Source of the DNA: Streptomyces noursei ATCC 11455
GTDB taxonomy: Bacteria > Actinomycetota > Actinomycetes > Streptomycetales > Streptomycetaceae
Reading direction: 5' to 3'
DNA length: 64,000 nt
Assembly: GCF_001704275.1 (NCBI RefSeq)
Contig: NZ_CP011533.1
Location: 9,362,001-9,426,000 of the forward strand
This document shows positions 47,200 to 56,577 of the stretch, piece after piece. How positions within the stretch are numbered: the stretch's first letter is position 1; each line of letters starts with the position of its first letter. The notes below the pieces were generated by a model, which was not told where the DNA came from, did not search any database, and saw only the letters and a program-made list of their open reading frames with translations. A program made the translations under genes and the position numbers.

Positions 47200-47323
47200 T
47201 CACGACTTTTCCGGGCCCTGCATCCTCACCCTCATGATCTACACCTGAAAAACGCTCCTGCGATACCTCACCGCTATTCACGAGACTATTAGTTCACATC
47301 CGCGAAGAAAGGAATGGGGCATC

Positions 47324-47701
47324 ATGTTACATACGGTCAAACGAGCGTTCCCGCTATTGTCGATTTTTGCAGTATTCGCCAGCATCGCCGCTTCCCCGGC
47401 CAGCGCTGGCGGCGTCAGAGAGGAGACGCTGGTGGGCTATGCGTACAGTGATCCGGAAGTGGGCTGGAGCGACGAAGCAACGTCAGAGGAGCTCTTCCCT
47501 GGGGAATGTAAGCCATTCGAAACTGTGGGGTCCGGCGAGAGTCATGCTGCGCGGTCCGGCGAGAGCATCCTTGGCAACTACACCATCACTTTCTTCTCTG
47601 ACGAGAGCTGCACCACGGAAGTTGGGAAGGCGGTGCTAGGTAAACCCGGCAAGAATTTCGAATCCGACGCGATAAGGTACACCGCGAAGTCCGATGCATG
47701 A
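47324..47701 (+). CDS. Small secreted protein of unknown function
   Basis: 125 aa. Signal peptide to about residue 28 (SPASA-GG), then an acidic, Gly/Ser-rich mature part of about 97 residues with two cysteines (CKPF and ESCTTEV) and FFSDESCTTEVGKAVLG. I do not recognise the family. Codon 2 is TTA, so translation may need the bldA tRNA. A good AAAGGAA site precedes the ATG. The TGA stop straddles the end of an inserted IS5 (its first bases supply GA), but the original target also reads TGA there, so the protein is unchanged. Confidence 0.75.
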   Translation: MLHTVKRAFPLLSIFAVFASIAASPASAGGVREETLVGYAYSDPEVGWSDEATSEELFPGECKPFETVGSGESHAARSGESILGNYTITFFSDESCTTEVGKAVLGKPGKNFESDAIRYTAKSDA

Positions 47702-48597
47702 ACCTCTTTCATCCTGAGTAGTCGCAGGTCAGGAGCGTGTGAACGGCCTGGACGATGCGGCTGATGCGGTTGGTTGAGCATCGTGCCTGGCGGAGGGTCC
47801 GCCATTGCTTGAGTTGGGCGAAGGCGCGTTCGCCTGGTGCTCGGAGGCGGGCGTGGTCGCGGTTGAACAGTTGGTAGTGGTCGGGTTGTTCGCGGTGGTT
47901 CTTGTAGGGGGTGCGGACGGTTGCGCCGGCGCCTTGGTAGGCGCGGTCGGCCAGGACGAGGATCTGCCTGGTGAGGCAGGCCTGGACGATGCCGTGAGCC
48001 CGTGCCGCGGTCAGGTCGTGGGTGCGTCCGGGCAACGCGCGGGAGAACCACAGTGGAGTGCCGTCTGGGGACGCGATGACCTGCACGTTCATTCCGTGCC
48101 GCTTGTGTTTTTGGCTGTAGTACGGCTCGTCTGCGGCGATGCGGTCGGTGGGGATCAGTGTCCCGTCAACGACGACGAAGTCGCCCTCACCCAGGCCCAC
48201 CAGGGCCTCGCGCAGGCCGGGTGCCCACGAGGCGAGGATCATCAAGGTCTCGTCCACGTACCGCCAAGCCGTCGCCTCCGATACCCCGAAACCGGCTCCG
48301 ACCTGCGCGAACGTCTCGTTCTTCCGAAGGTGCGCCAACACCAGTAGGGCCTGCTTGAAGCAACCGAGCCGTCGCCAGGGCGAGTTCAGCTCCTGCCGGC
48401 GGGCATGGATCAGCCAGGAAACGTGCTCAACGAGTTCGTGCGGGACGTCGCGCATGGAAGAATACGGAACCAACAGGGCTCCTCGGACGCTGCGTGATGA
48501 GTGATGTCACCACAGCAACGACCAGGGGCCCTGTCTTGTCACCAACTCCCCTCTGACCAGGCATTTCACCCTCGCAGAGGCAGGATGAAAGAGGTTC
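47700..48597 (-). mobile_element. 898-bp IS5-family element, copy B
   Basis: Same ends as copy A; target duplication CAT (47697-47699 and 48598-48600). Inserted at the stop codon of the secreted-protein gene. Confidence 0.92.
47709..48473 (-). CDS. IS5 family transposase, copy B
   Basis: 254 aa, same domains as copy A. Variant: Arg at the codon after ATG (base 48451) and Leu in QALLV (48346). Confidence 0.92.
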   Translation of the reverse strand: MVPYSSMRDVPHELVEHVSWLIHARRQELNSPWRRLGCFKQALLVLAHLRKNETFAQVGAGFGVSEATAWRYVDETLMILASWAPGLREALVGLGEGDFVVVDGTLIPTDRIAADEPYYSQKHKRHGMNVQVIASPDGTPLWFSRALPGRTHDLTAARAHGIVQACLTRQILVLADRAYQGAGATVRTPYKNHREQPDHYQLFNRDHARLRAPGERAFAQLKQWRTLRQARCSTNRISRIVQAVHTLLTCDYSG

Positions 48598-48727
48598 CAT
48601 GAAGCCTTTTCCATTTGTACGGCTGGCGGGTGAGGTGGGGTTAGCGCGTTGACGGGTGGCGTGACGAACGGGGCATCCCGCTGGTTTGGCAGGTCACCAC
48701 AACTAGCCTGACCTGCGGAGATGTCCT

Positions 48728-49073
48728 GTGTTCTTCTATCCTGCCGCATGCGATGTTGAGGAAGAGCTCCTTGAGCTGGTGACGATGGTCATCGTCGCGT
48801 GTGATGGTGAGCGGAACTGCAAACTGCGTCCGTATGACCGGGCTCGCTGTGCCCTGGTCTACCTGCGTAAGCACGACACTCTCGAACAGCTCGCGGCCGG
48901 CTTCGGGATCGGCGTGGCCACTGCCTGGCGCTACACCAACGACACGATCGAGTGCCTCGCCAAGTTCGCTCCGTCATTGACGGAAGTCCTGACGAGCCAT
49001 CACGCCGACAGGTACGTACTCCTTGACGGCACCGTCGCGGAGACCGACCGAGTCCAGGCCCCCGGCCATTTCT
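48728..49073 (+). pseudogene. IS5-family transposase (another type), N-terminal fragment
   Basis: From a GTG: FFYPAACDVEEELLELVTMV, then YLRKHDTLEQLAAGFGIGV and LLDGTVAETDRVQAPGHF. About 115 residues with a helix-turn-helix and the first DDE Asp, then cut off by ISL3. The preceding stretch (48601-48727) holds its left end and no gene. Confidence 0.75.
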
Positions 49074-49988
49074 GGCTCTCCTGTCGTATGTGTGGGTCAT
49101 TCTGTGGCGAGTTGGCGGCCTGGGAGTTGTGGTCGTGGTCCGCCCAGGGTGAGCATGACGAGGGCGATGATGGCGTTGGCGGTGTGGAAGCCGAAGCCGC
49201 GTCGGATGATCAGGCGAGTCTTGGTATTGGTGGACTCGATCAGTCCGTTGCTCATGCCGGTGGTCAGCGCGGCGCGGATGGCGTCGTAGTGGCGCATGAT
49301 CTTGCGTTGGAGGTCGACGAAGGTGGGGATGCGGCAGCGTCGGGCCCAGGCGATCCAGCGGTCCAGGGCTTTGAGGGCGGCGGTGGGGCGGGACTTGGCC
49401 AGGGTGAACACGGTCCGGAGGGCTTCTTTCAGGCGCCAGGCGCGGTGGAGTTGGGGGTCGGTGGCGGCGATCCAGGCGAGTTTCGCGGCCTGCCGGTCGG
49501 TGAGGTCATCGGAGTTCTTCCACAACGCGAAGCGGGAGTCCTTCAGTGCGCGGGCCGTCTCCCGGTCGCCGAGGCTGTGGCGGGCCCGGTTCCAGGCCGT
49601 CCGGCGCTCGGCGTCCAGGGCGGTGGTGGCCCAGGCGACCACGTGGAAGGGGTCCATCACGCGCCTGGCGTGTGGGGCGCGTTCGGCCAGCACGCCGGCG
49701 ATCCAGCCGGCGCCATCGGCGCTGATATCGGTCAGGCGTCCGGTCCTGCCGGGGCCAAGGCCGTCGAGGAAGCGGTGCAGGACGTGTTTGCCGTGGCCGT
49801 CGGCCATCCACACCACCCGGCCAGTGTCGTGGCAGACCACGACTGTCATGTACTTCTGCCCCCGGCGGTGGGAGATCTCGTCGATACCGATCCGCCGTAG
49901 TCCTGCCAGTCGGTCCACATCGCGGTCCCGGTCGGCGACGAACCGGGCCACGATCGCCCCGGCCGTCCGCCAGGAGATCCGCATCAGT
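49074..49988 (-). mobile_element. ISL3-family element, 3' part
   Basis: Terminal repeat GGCTCTCCTGTCGTATGTGT at the left end (49074). It covers the last two thirds of the element and is cut at 49989 by IS5 copy C. Confidence 0.88.
49097..49984 (-). pseudogene. ISL3 family transposase, C-terminal 295 residues
   Basis: Same as residues 151-445 of the complete copy at 52474 (RIGIDEISHRRGQKYMTVVV, ESTNTKTRLIIRRGFGFH). The N-terminal zinc-binding region is lost. Confidence 0.9.
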
Positions 49989-50886
49989 GAACCTCTTTCA
50001 TCCTGAGTAGTCGCAGGTCAGGAGCGTGTGAACGGCCTGGACGATGCGGCTGATGCGGTTGGTTGAGCATCGTGCCTGGCGGAGGGTCCGCCATTGCTTG
50101 AGTTGGGCGAAGGCGCGTTCGCCTGGTGCTCGGAGGCGGGCGTGGTCGCGGTTGAACAGTTGGTAGTGGTCGGGTTGTTCGCGGTGGTTCTTGTAGGGGG
50201 TGCGGACGGTTGCGCCGGCGCCTTGGTAGGCGCGGTCGGCCAGGACGAGGATCTGCCTGGTGAGGCAGGCCTGGACGATGCCGTGAGCCCGTGCCGCGGT
50301 CAGGTCGTGGGTGCGTCCGGGCAACGCGCGGGAGAACCACAGTGGAGTGCCGTCTGGGGACGCGATGACCTGCACGTTCATTCCGTGCCGCTTGTGTTTT
50401 TGGCTGTAGTACGGCTCGTCTGCGGCGATGCGGTCGGTGGGGATCAGTGTCCCGTCAACGACGACGAAGTCGCCCTCACCCAGGCCCACCAGGGCCTCGC
50501 GCAGGCCGGGTGCCCACGAGGCGAGGATCATCAAGGTCTCGTCCACGTACCGCCAAGCCGTCGCCTCCGATACCCCGAAACCGGCTCCGACCTGCGCGAA
50601 CGTCTCGTTCTTCCGAAGGTGCGCCAACACCAGTGGGGCCTGCTTGAAGCAACCGAGCCGTCGCCAGGGCGAGTTCAGCTCCTGCCGGCGGGCATGGATC
50701 AGCCAGGAAACGTGCTCAACGAGTTCGTGCGGGACGTCGCGCATGGAAGAATACGGAACCAACAGGGCTCCTCGGACGCTGCGTGATGAGTGATGTCACC
50801 ACAGCAACGACCAGGGGCCCTGTCTTGTCACCAACTCCCCTCTGACCAGGCATTTCACCCTCGCAGAGGCAGGATGAAAGAGGTTC
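49989..50886 (-). mobile_element. 898-bp IS5-family element, copy C
   Basis: Complete, but the flanks differ (AGT left, ACT right), so this copy lacks a true target duplication; recombination or deletion has altered one side. Confidence 0.9.
49998..50762 (-). CDS. IS5 family transposase, copy C
   Basis: 254 aa. Variant: Arg (50740) and Pro (50635) at the two polymorphic codons. Catalytic residues as in copy A. Confidence 0.92.
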   Translation of the reverse strand: MVPYSSMRDVPHELVEHVSWLIHARRQELNSPWRRLGCFKQAPLVLAHLRKNETFAQVGAGFGVSEATAWRYVDETLMILASWAPGLREALVGLGEGDFVVVDGTLIPTDRIAADEPYYSQKHKRHGMNVQVIASPDGTPLWFSRALPGRTHDLTAARAHGIVQACLTRQILVLADRAYQGAGATVRTPYKNHREQPDHYQLFNRDHARLRAPGERAFAQLKQWRTLRQARCSTNRISRIVQAVHTLLTCDYSG

Positions 50887-50940
50887 ACTGACGCTCTCTC
50901 AAACGTCACGCTACCGAGCAGGGCCGCCCTCGTGATCAAG

Positions 50941-50968
50941 AACGATGGTTGAAACCCCCGTGGATAGG
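50941..50968. repeat. Solitary IS end
   Basis: Matches the 28-base end at 63374-63401 in reverse orientation, with one mismatch. No element body adjoins it. Confidence 0.6.
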
Positions 50969-50999
50969 CCTCCCTGCCTCGTTACCCACACCCCGCCTG

Positions 51000-51042
51000 A
51001 CCAGGCCTTTCACCCTCCCAGAGGCAGGATGAAAGAGGTTCA
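51000..51042. repeat. Diverged right-end remnant of an IS5-type element
   Basis: Resembles the left end of the 898-bp IS5 read in reverse (CTTTCACCC...GAGGCAGGATGAAAG), with several differences. It lies 66 bases before the DUF4239 gene. Confidence 0.6.
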
Positions 51043-51107
51043 ATAATTTTCAACAGTTCCAGATCAATAACAAAAGGACGTACCACCGCTATGAGCGGAG
51101 GCCCAAC

Positions 51108-51857
51108 ATGCTGACAGCCGTGCTGATAGTGCTAGCGGCCTGCGCCTTGGTGTGGGCAACGTTACTGCTTGTGCAAAAAATGTGTCCGCCCATTCGGCGG
51201 GCACCACATAACGACGTTCTCGGTTTCGTCTACGCGGTGGTGGGCGTGCTCTACGCGATGGTTCTCGCATTTATGGTGATCGTCGTCTGGGAGAACACCG
51301 GAGCAGCGCAGCAAACTGTCTACTCAGAGACGGTGGCGCTGCGTCAAATCCATGACCTGGCTGCCGCTCTGCCCGCAGGTCCAGGTGCCAAGGTCATCAC
51401 CGAGGAGCGGGCCTATGTCGATTCGGTCATCACTCACGAATGGCCGAACCTAGACCACGGCGTCGAACCCAAAACCGAGGAGCACGCCGCTAAATTGCGA
51501 GCAGCGATATTGCGTATTGACCCAGGAAACAATCCCCAACAGCAAACAATCTATACACATTTGTTAGACCGACAGCACGATTGGCTGCAGGCCCGCCGAG
51601 AGCGGATCGAACGGGCCGAAGAGGGCGTCAAGCCGGCCTTCTGGTGGTTTATGGTCATCGGCGCAGTGCTGACCATCGGCTACATCTACTTTTTCGGGCT
51701 CACCCGAACATGGCCACACCTGATCATCACCCTGATCCCGACGATAATGATCGTGGGAATGCTAGTGCTGGTCTGGGATGCCTCCAAACCCTTCCACGGA
51801 ATGATCTCCATAAGCCCTGAACCATTCAAGACCATGCTCACAAGCTGGCAATATTGA
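51108..51857 (+). CDS. DUF4239-like membrane protein
   Basis: 249 aa. Membrane helices at about 3-22, 41-63, 182-202 and 208-228, separated by a polar 110-residue helical loop. VYAVVGVLYAMVLAFMVIVV is the family signature of DUF4239 (bestrophin-like) proteins; the function is unknown. GGAGG precedes the ATG. At least one TTA codon (HLLD) is present. The stop TGA belongs to the terminal repeat of an IS630 remnant, so the native C-terminus has been altered by at most a few residues. Confidence 0.8.
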   Translation: MLTAVLIVLAACALVWATLLLVQKMCPPIRRAPHNDVLGFVYAVVGVLYAMVLAFMVIVVWENTGAAQQTVYSETVALRQIHDLAAALPAGPGAKVITEERAYVDSVITHEWPNLDHGVEPKTEEHAAKLRAAILRIDPGNNPQQQTIYTHLLDRQHDWLQARRERIERAEEGVKPAFWWFMVIGAVLTIGYIYFFGLTRTWPHLIITLIPTIMIVGMLVLVWDASKPFHGMISISPEPFKTMLTSWQY

Positions 51858-51925
51858 GGTAAAACTATTTGGTTGCCTATTCGATGGTGTAGCGGACGTG
51901 GCGGGCGTGGAAGTAGCCGCGGACG
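51854..51925 (-). mobile_element. IS630 end remnant
   Basis: TTGAGGTAAAACTATTTGG and the following bases resemble the right end of the complete IS630 at 57268-58378 but differ at several positions. It inserted at a TA dinucleotide (51852-51853). Confidence 0.7.
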
Positions 51926-51941
51926 ATGAAAGAGGTTCAGT

Positions 51942-52431
51942 GAACCTCTTTCATCCTGCCTCTGCGAGGGTGAAATGCCTGGTCAGAGGGGAGTTGGTGA
52001 CAAGACAGGGCCCCTGGTCGTTGCTGTGGTGACATCACTCATCACGCAGCGTCCGAGGAGCCCTGTTGGTTCCGTATTCTTCCATGCTCGACGTCCCGCA
52101 CGAACTCGTTGAGCACGTTTCCTGGCTGATCCATGCCCGCCGGCAGGAGCTGAACTCGCCCTGGCGACGGCTCGGTTGCTTCAAGCAGGCCCCACTGGTG
52201 TTGGCGCACCTTCGGAAGAACGAGACGTTCGCGCAGGTCGGAGCCGGTTTCGGGGTATCGGAGGCGACGGCTTGGCGGTACGTGGACGAGACCTTGATGA
52301 TCCTCGCCTCGTGGGCACCCGGCCTGCGCGAGGCCCTGGTGGGCCTGGGTGAGGGCGACTTCGTCGTCGTTGACGGGACACTGATCCCCACCGACCGCAT
52401 CGCCGCAGACGAGCCGTACTACAGCCAAAAA
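51942..52431 (+). mobile_element. 898-bp IS5-family element, copy D, truncated
   Basis: Begins like copy A and ends in the middle of the transposase at AGCCAAAAA, where ISL3 is joined. A short right-end stub (ATGAAAGAGGTTC, 51926-51938) lies back to back with it, separated by AGT. Confidence 0.88.
52066..52431 (+). pseudogene. IS5 family transposase, copy D, N-terminal 122 residues
   Basis: TTG start. Variant: Leu (52088) and Pro (52193). Cut by ISL3 after PYYSQK. Confidence 0.88.
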
Positions 52432-52433
52432 TC

Positions 52434-53834
52434 GGCTCTCCTGCCGTATGTGTGGGTGCTGTGAGCTGGGCTGATGCGTGAAACACGCCGTTCTCTGCCA
52501 GGCTTGAGGTGTCTAGCAACAAGTCTGATCTTGCAGAGAAACGGCGTGTCTGTCTTCAGCATATGGAAGAGAACTCTGACGGTCGAAAACACCGTGGTCG
52601 AGGGGATCCGCTTCGACGAGAGCGAACAGTGTGTGATCGTGTCGGTACGACCCGATGCGCGGAGTCGGCAGCGGTGTGGGATCTGCCGCAGACCGGCTGC
52701 CCGGTATGACGCCGGCCGGGGGCGTCGGCGGTGGCGGGATCTGGATCATGGTGCGGTGCGGGTGTTCCTGGAGGCTGATGCACCGCGGGTGGGATGCCAC
52801 ATCCACGGTTCCGTCGTGGCCTGGGTGCCGTGGGCCAGACACGGTGCCGGCCACACCCTGGCCTTCGATCAGCAGGCTGCCTGGATGGCCGCCGAGTGCT
52901 CGAAGACGGCAACAGCCGCACTGATGCGGATCTCCTGGCGGACGGCCGGGGCGATCGTGGCCCGGTTCGTCGCCGACCGGGACCGCGATGTGGACCGACT
53001 GGCAGGACTACGGCGGATCGGTATCGACGAGATCTCCCACCGCCGGGGGCAGAAGTACATGACAGTCGTGGTCTGCCACGACACTGGCCGGGTGGTGTGG
53101 ATGGCCGACGGCCACGGCAAACACGTCCTGCACCGCTTCCTCGACGGCCTTGGCCCCGGCAGGACCGGACGCCTGACCGATATCAGCGCCGATGGCGCCG
53201 GCTGGATCGCCGGCGTGCTGGCCGAACGCGCCCCACACGCCAGGCGCGTGATGGACCCCTTCCACGTGGTCGCCTGGGCCACCACCGCCCTGGACGCCGA
53301 GCGCCGGACGGCCTGGAACCGGGCCCGCCACAGCCTCGGCGACCGGGAGACGGCCCGCGCACTGAAGGACTCCCGCTTCGCGTTGTGGAAGAACTCCGAT
53401 GACCTCACCGACCGGCAGGCCGCGAAACTCGCCTGGATCGCCGCCACCGACCCCCAACTCCACCGCGCCTGGCGCCTGAAAGAAGCCCTCCGGACCGTGT
53501 TCACCCTGGCCAAGTCCCGCCCCACCGCCGCCCTCAAAGCCCTGGACCGCTGGATCGCCTGGGCCCGACGCTGCCGCATCCCCACCTTCGTCGACCTCCA
53601 ACGCAAGATCATGCGCCACTACGACGCCATCCGCGCCGCGCTGACCACCGGCATGAGCAACGGACTGATCGAGTCCACCAATACCAAGACTCGCCTGATC
53701 ATCCGACGCGGCTTCGGCTTCCACACCGCCAACGCCATCATCGCCCTCGTCATGCTCACCCTGGGCGGACCACGACCACAACTCCCAGGCCGCCAACTCG
53801 CCACAGAATGACCCACACATACGACAGGAGAGCC
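52434..53834 (+). mobile_element. ISL3-family element, complete copy (1401 bp)
   Basis: Terminal repeats GGCTCTCCTG at both ends. Flanks do not form a target duplication (CAAAAATC on the left, AGAAATGG on the right), which suggests rearrangement after insertion. Confidence 0.88.
52474..53811 (+). CDS. ISL3 family transposase
   Basis: 445 aa. N-terminal zinc-finger-like CGICRRPAARYD, then the DDE domain: IGIDEISHRRGQKYMTVV (first Asp), ISADGAGWIAGVL and VMDPFHVVAWAT (second Asp), SNGLIESTNTKTRLI (Glu). Complete. The ATG at 52474 is the longest start; GTG at 52546 (VSVFSIWKRTL) is closer to the usual family N-terminus. Confidence 0.92.
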   Translation: MRETRRSLPGLRCLATSLILQRNGVSVFSIWKRTLTVENTVVEGIRFDESEQCVIVSVRPDARSRQRCGICRRPAARYDAGRGRRRWRDLDHGAVRVFLEADAPRVGCHIHGSVVAWVPWARHGAGHTLAFDQQAAWMAAECSKTATAALMRISWRTAGAIVARFVADRDRDVDRLAGLRRIGIDEISHRRGQKYMTVVVCHDTGRVVWMADGHGKHVLHRFLDGLGPGRTGRLTDISADGAGWIAGVLAERAPHARRVMDPFHVVAWATTALDAERRTAWNRARHSLGDRETARALKDSRFALWKNSDDLTDRQAAKLAWIAATDPQLHRAWRLKEALRTVFTLAKSRPTAALKALDRWIAWARRCRIPTFVDLQRKIMRHYDAIRAALTTGMSNGLIESTNTKTRLIIRRGFGFHTANAIIALVMLTLGGPRPQLPGRQLATE

Positions 53835-54693
53835 AGAAATGGCGGGAGTTGCCCGAACGGTTCGGGCACTGGTCCACCGTTTACGGCCGGTTTCGGCAGT
53901 GGCGGGATGCTGGGGTGTCCACCGCGGTGTTCCAGGGTGCGATCGCCGAGGCGGCGAAGCGGGGCCTGGTGGACTTGTCGCTGGTCAGCGTGGACTCGAC
54001 CACGGTCCGGGCCCATCATGATGCCGCGGGGATGATCGTGGAGCCCGAGACCCTGGACGCATTGGAGAAGGCCGCCGCGGAAAAGGGGGCACCGGCCAGG
54101 AACAAGACGGGCAACTGGACCCAGAGCGGCAAAGACGACGACGCGTGAGGCGCCGCCGCAGGGCCCGGCTCGCCGCCGACCTGGGGCGTTCTCGCGGCGG
54201 ACTGACCACCAAGACGCACCTGCCCTGCGTGCCGCAATGCCTGCCCCTCTCACTCAAGATCACTGCGGGGCAAGCCGGGGACAGTCCCCAGTTCATCCCC
54301 GTCCTCAGCAAGATCCGCGTCCCCGGCCCGGTCGGCCGGCCCCGCACCCGGCCCGACGCAGTCGCCGGCGATAAGGCGTACTCGTCCCGCCAAAACCGCT
54401 CCCACCTGCGCAAACGTGGGATCAAAGCGGTCATCCCCGAGAAGAAGGATCAGGCCGCCCACCGCAAGAACCGCGGCTCACGCGGCGGAAGGCCCGTCAT
54501 CTGGGACAAGCAGCTGTACAAGCTTCGCAACAGCGTCGAACGCACCATCAACAAGATCAAGGACTGGCGCGGCCTCGCCGTCCGCTATGACAAAAAAGCC
54601 TGAAAGCTACCAGGCCGGACTCGAATTATGCGCCGGCCTTCTCTGGATCCGACACCTCGAGTCACAGCCTTGATCGCAACTCCACACAGGCCC
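53835..54693 (+). pseudogene. IS427-like element, diverged copy 3
   Basis: Begins in the transposase (KWRELPERFGHWSTVYG) after ISL3. First frame ends near 54148, second frame runs to 54603, and an extra A in the A-run at about 54593-54598 breaks YDKKPESYQAG. Right end CACACAGGCCC at 54693. Inactive. Confidence 0.85.
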
Positions 54694-54696
54694 TAG

Positions 54697-56095
54697 TACT
54701 GCAACGGTGTTTGTGCTGATGGTTGGGCAGTTCTATGGGCTGTGCCCTCGTCGTTTGTAGTGGCTGGTGCGGGCTTGGTGTTGGCGTTTGCGGCGCCAGT
54801 GGGACCAGTGCAGGACGTGGCTGATGGGTGGGGGTTGGCGGTGGGTGAGGCGGGTGATCAGGCGTCGGATTTCGACGAGGCTCAGGTGGATGAGTGGGGA
54901 GGATCCGTTTCTGCTTTCCCGGTGTCGAGTTCATGGGCCCGCAGGACGGTCAGGCAAGCATGGACCGCCATGGCTAGGGTCATGTGGCGGTGCCAGCCGG
55001 GATAGCGGCGGACCTGGTACTCGTCCAGACCGCACTCGCCCTTGGCGGTCTGGAAGCACTCCTCGACCGCCCACCGGCTGCCGGCGACCTGGATCAGTGC
55101 GTCCAGGGTCGTTTCGGCGGGGCAGTAGGCGATGTAGTAGGAGATCTCCTGCGGGCGGCTCACGCTGCGGCGGGCAAGGACCCAGTGTCGCCGGTCTGGA
55201 CGGTGCCAGGGCCGCACCTCGATGCGTGCCCAGTCGAACACCCGCGGGCCGTGGGCGCCTTTCCCACAAGACCGGCGCTTCCACTTCTGCCGCGGCAGGC
55301 CGTTGAACAGGTCGTGGACGGGGTGATCGAGAGCCCAGCGGGTGACGACAGTGTCGTGGCGAGTGGTGGCCATCACGTGAAAGACATCGGCCTGCTCCAG
55401 TTCAGACCGCCAGCCCTTGCTGAAGCCGTAGGCAGCATCCGCAGTCACCCACCGGAACGGAATCTTGTCCGTGATCGCCTGGCGGACCATCTTCTTGGCC
55501 ATCGCCACCTTCGTCTCGAAGGCGATGTCGTCGTCGATACCGGTCTGACGGCAGCGTTCACGGTCATCGGTCCAGGAGGTAGGCAGATACAGACGGCGGT
55601 CGATCAGCGTCCGACCACGGTCGGTGGCGTAGGCGAGGAAGACGCCTACCTGGCAGTTCTCCGTCCGCCCTGCTGTCCCGGAGTACTGCCGCTGCACTCC
55701 CGCCGACCGCACGCCCTTCTTCAAAAAGCCCGTGTCGTCCACGATGAGCACAGCATCCCGGTCACCGAGATTGTCGACCACGTAGTCCCGTACGTCGCCC
55801 AGGACTTCGTCGGCATCCCACTCGATCCGGTTCATGAACCGGTGGAGGCGGTCCGGGCCCGTATGGCCGGCCTCCTCAGCCAGCGTCCACCCGTTCTTCC
55901 GCTCCAACGGAGCCATCAACCCCCGCATATACGCCAGGGCCGACTCCCTCGGCTCCGACCTGGAAAACCGATGCACAAACCGCCCGTGCACCGCCTCCAA
56001 CTCACCAGCCCACACCCTCACATCAGCAAGATCCCCACCCACAACCACACCAACGACCAACCTGCCCAACGGTCACACCAAACACCGTTGCAGTA
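54697..56095 (-). mobile_element. IS701-family element (1399 bp)
   Basis: Inverted ends TACTGCAACGGTGTTTG; target duplication CTAG (54693-54696 and 56096-56099), the type known for IS701. Confidence 0.92.
54882..56069 (-). CDS. IS701 family transposase
   Basis: 395 aa. VLIVDDTGFLKKG (first Asp), WVTADAAYGFSKGWRSELE (second Asp), and GSRWAVEECFQTAKGECGLD (W-x2-E-x3-Q with Glu), which are diagnostic of IS701 DDE transposases. Complete frame. Confidence 0.93.
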   Translation of the reverse strand: MGRLVVGVVVGGDLADVRVWAGELEAVHGRFVHRFSRSEPRESALAYMRGLMAPLERKNGWTLAEEAGHTGPDRLHRFMNRIEWDADEVLGDVRDYVVDNLGDRDAVLIVDDTGFLKKGVRSAGVQRQYSGTAGRTENCQVGVFLAYATDRGRTLIDRRLYLPTSWTDDRERCRQTGIDDDIAFETKVAMAKKMVRQAITDKIPFRWVTADAAYGFSKGWRSELEQADVFHVMATTRHDTVVTRWALDHPVHDLFNGLPRQKWKRRSCGKGAHGPRVFDWARIEVRPWHRPDRRHWVLARRSVSRPQEISYYIAYCPAETTLDALIQVAGSRWAVEECFQTAKGECGLDEYQVRRYPGWHRHMTLAMAVHACLTVLRAHELDTGKAETDPPHSST

Positions 56096-56222
56096 CTAGC
56101 CGACCGCGCCTACCAAGGCGCCGGCGCAACCGTCCGCACCCCCTACAAAAACCACCGCGAACAACCCGAGCACTACCAACAGTTCAACCGCGACCACACC
56201 CGACTGCGGGCTCCGGGCGAAC
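56096..56222 (+). pseudogene. IS5-family transposase C-terminal fragment
   Basis: LADRAYQGAGATVRTPYKNH and QFNRDHTRLRAPGER, similar to residues 173-214 of the 898-bp IS5 transposase but with several substitutions. Split from any N-terminus; an IS3 element follows. Confidence 0.8.
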
Positions 56223-56274
56223 GTGAGGTTCCCCTCGTAGCGTAGAGCCGTGACCAGATGGGGAGTTGGGGGTC

Positions 56275-56577
56275 ATGGTGGGGAAGCGACAGAAGTACGA
56301 CCCGGAGATGCGTGAGGGCGCGGTCCGGATCGTGCTGGAGACGGGCAAGCCGGCGGCGGAGGTCGCGCGGGACCTCGGGATCCACGAAGCCACGCTGCAG
56401 AACTGGGTCAGCAAGGCCCGGGCCGCCCAGGAATCCGGGGACGGGCCACTTGGCGAGTCGGAGCGCGAGGAGCTGATCCGGCTACGCGCGAATGCGAAGG
56501 AGCAGGCCAAGCGCATCGTCGAGCTGGAGATGGAGCGTGAGGTCCTCAAACGCTGCATGGTCTTGTGGGTGAAGTAG
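56275..56577 (+). CDS. IS3 family OrfA
   Basis: 100 aa. Helix-turn-helix KPAAEVARDLGIHEATLQNW and a leucine-zipper-like helix (EQAKRIVELEMEREVLKR). Overlaps orfB by 13 bases, as expected for programmed -1 frameshifting. Confidence 0.88.
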   Translation: MVGKRQKYDPEMREGAVRIVLETGKPAAEVARDLGIHEATLQNWVSKARAAQESGDGPLGESEREELIRLRANAKEQAKRIVELEMEREVLKRCMVLWVK

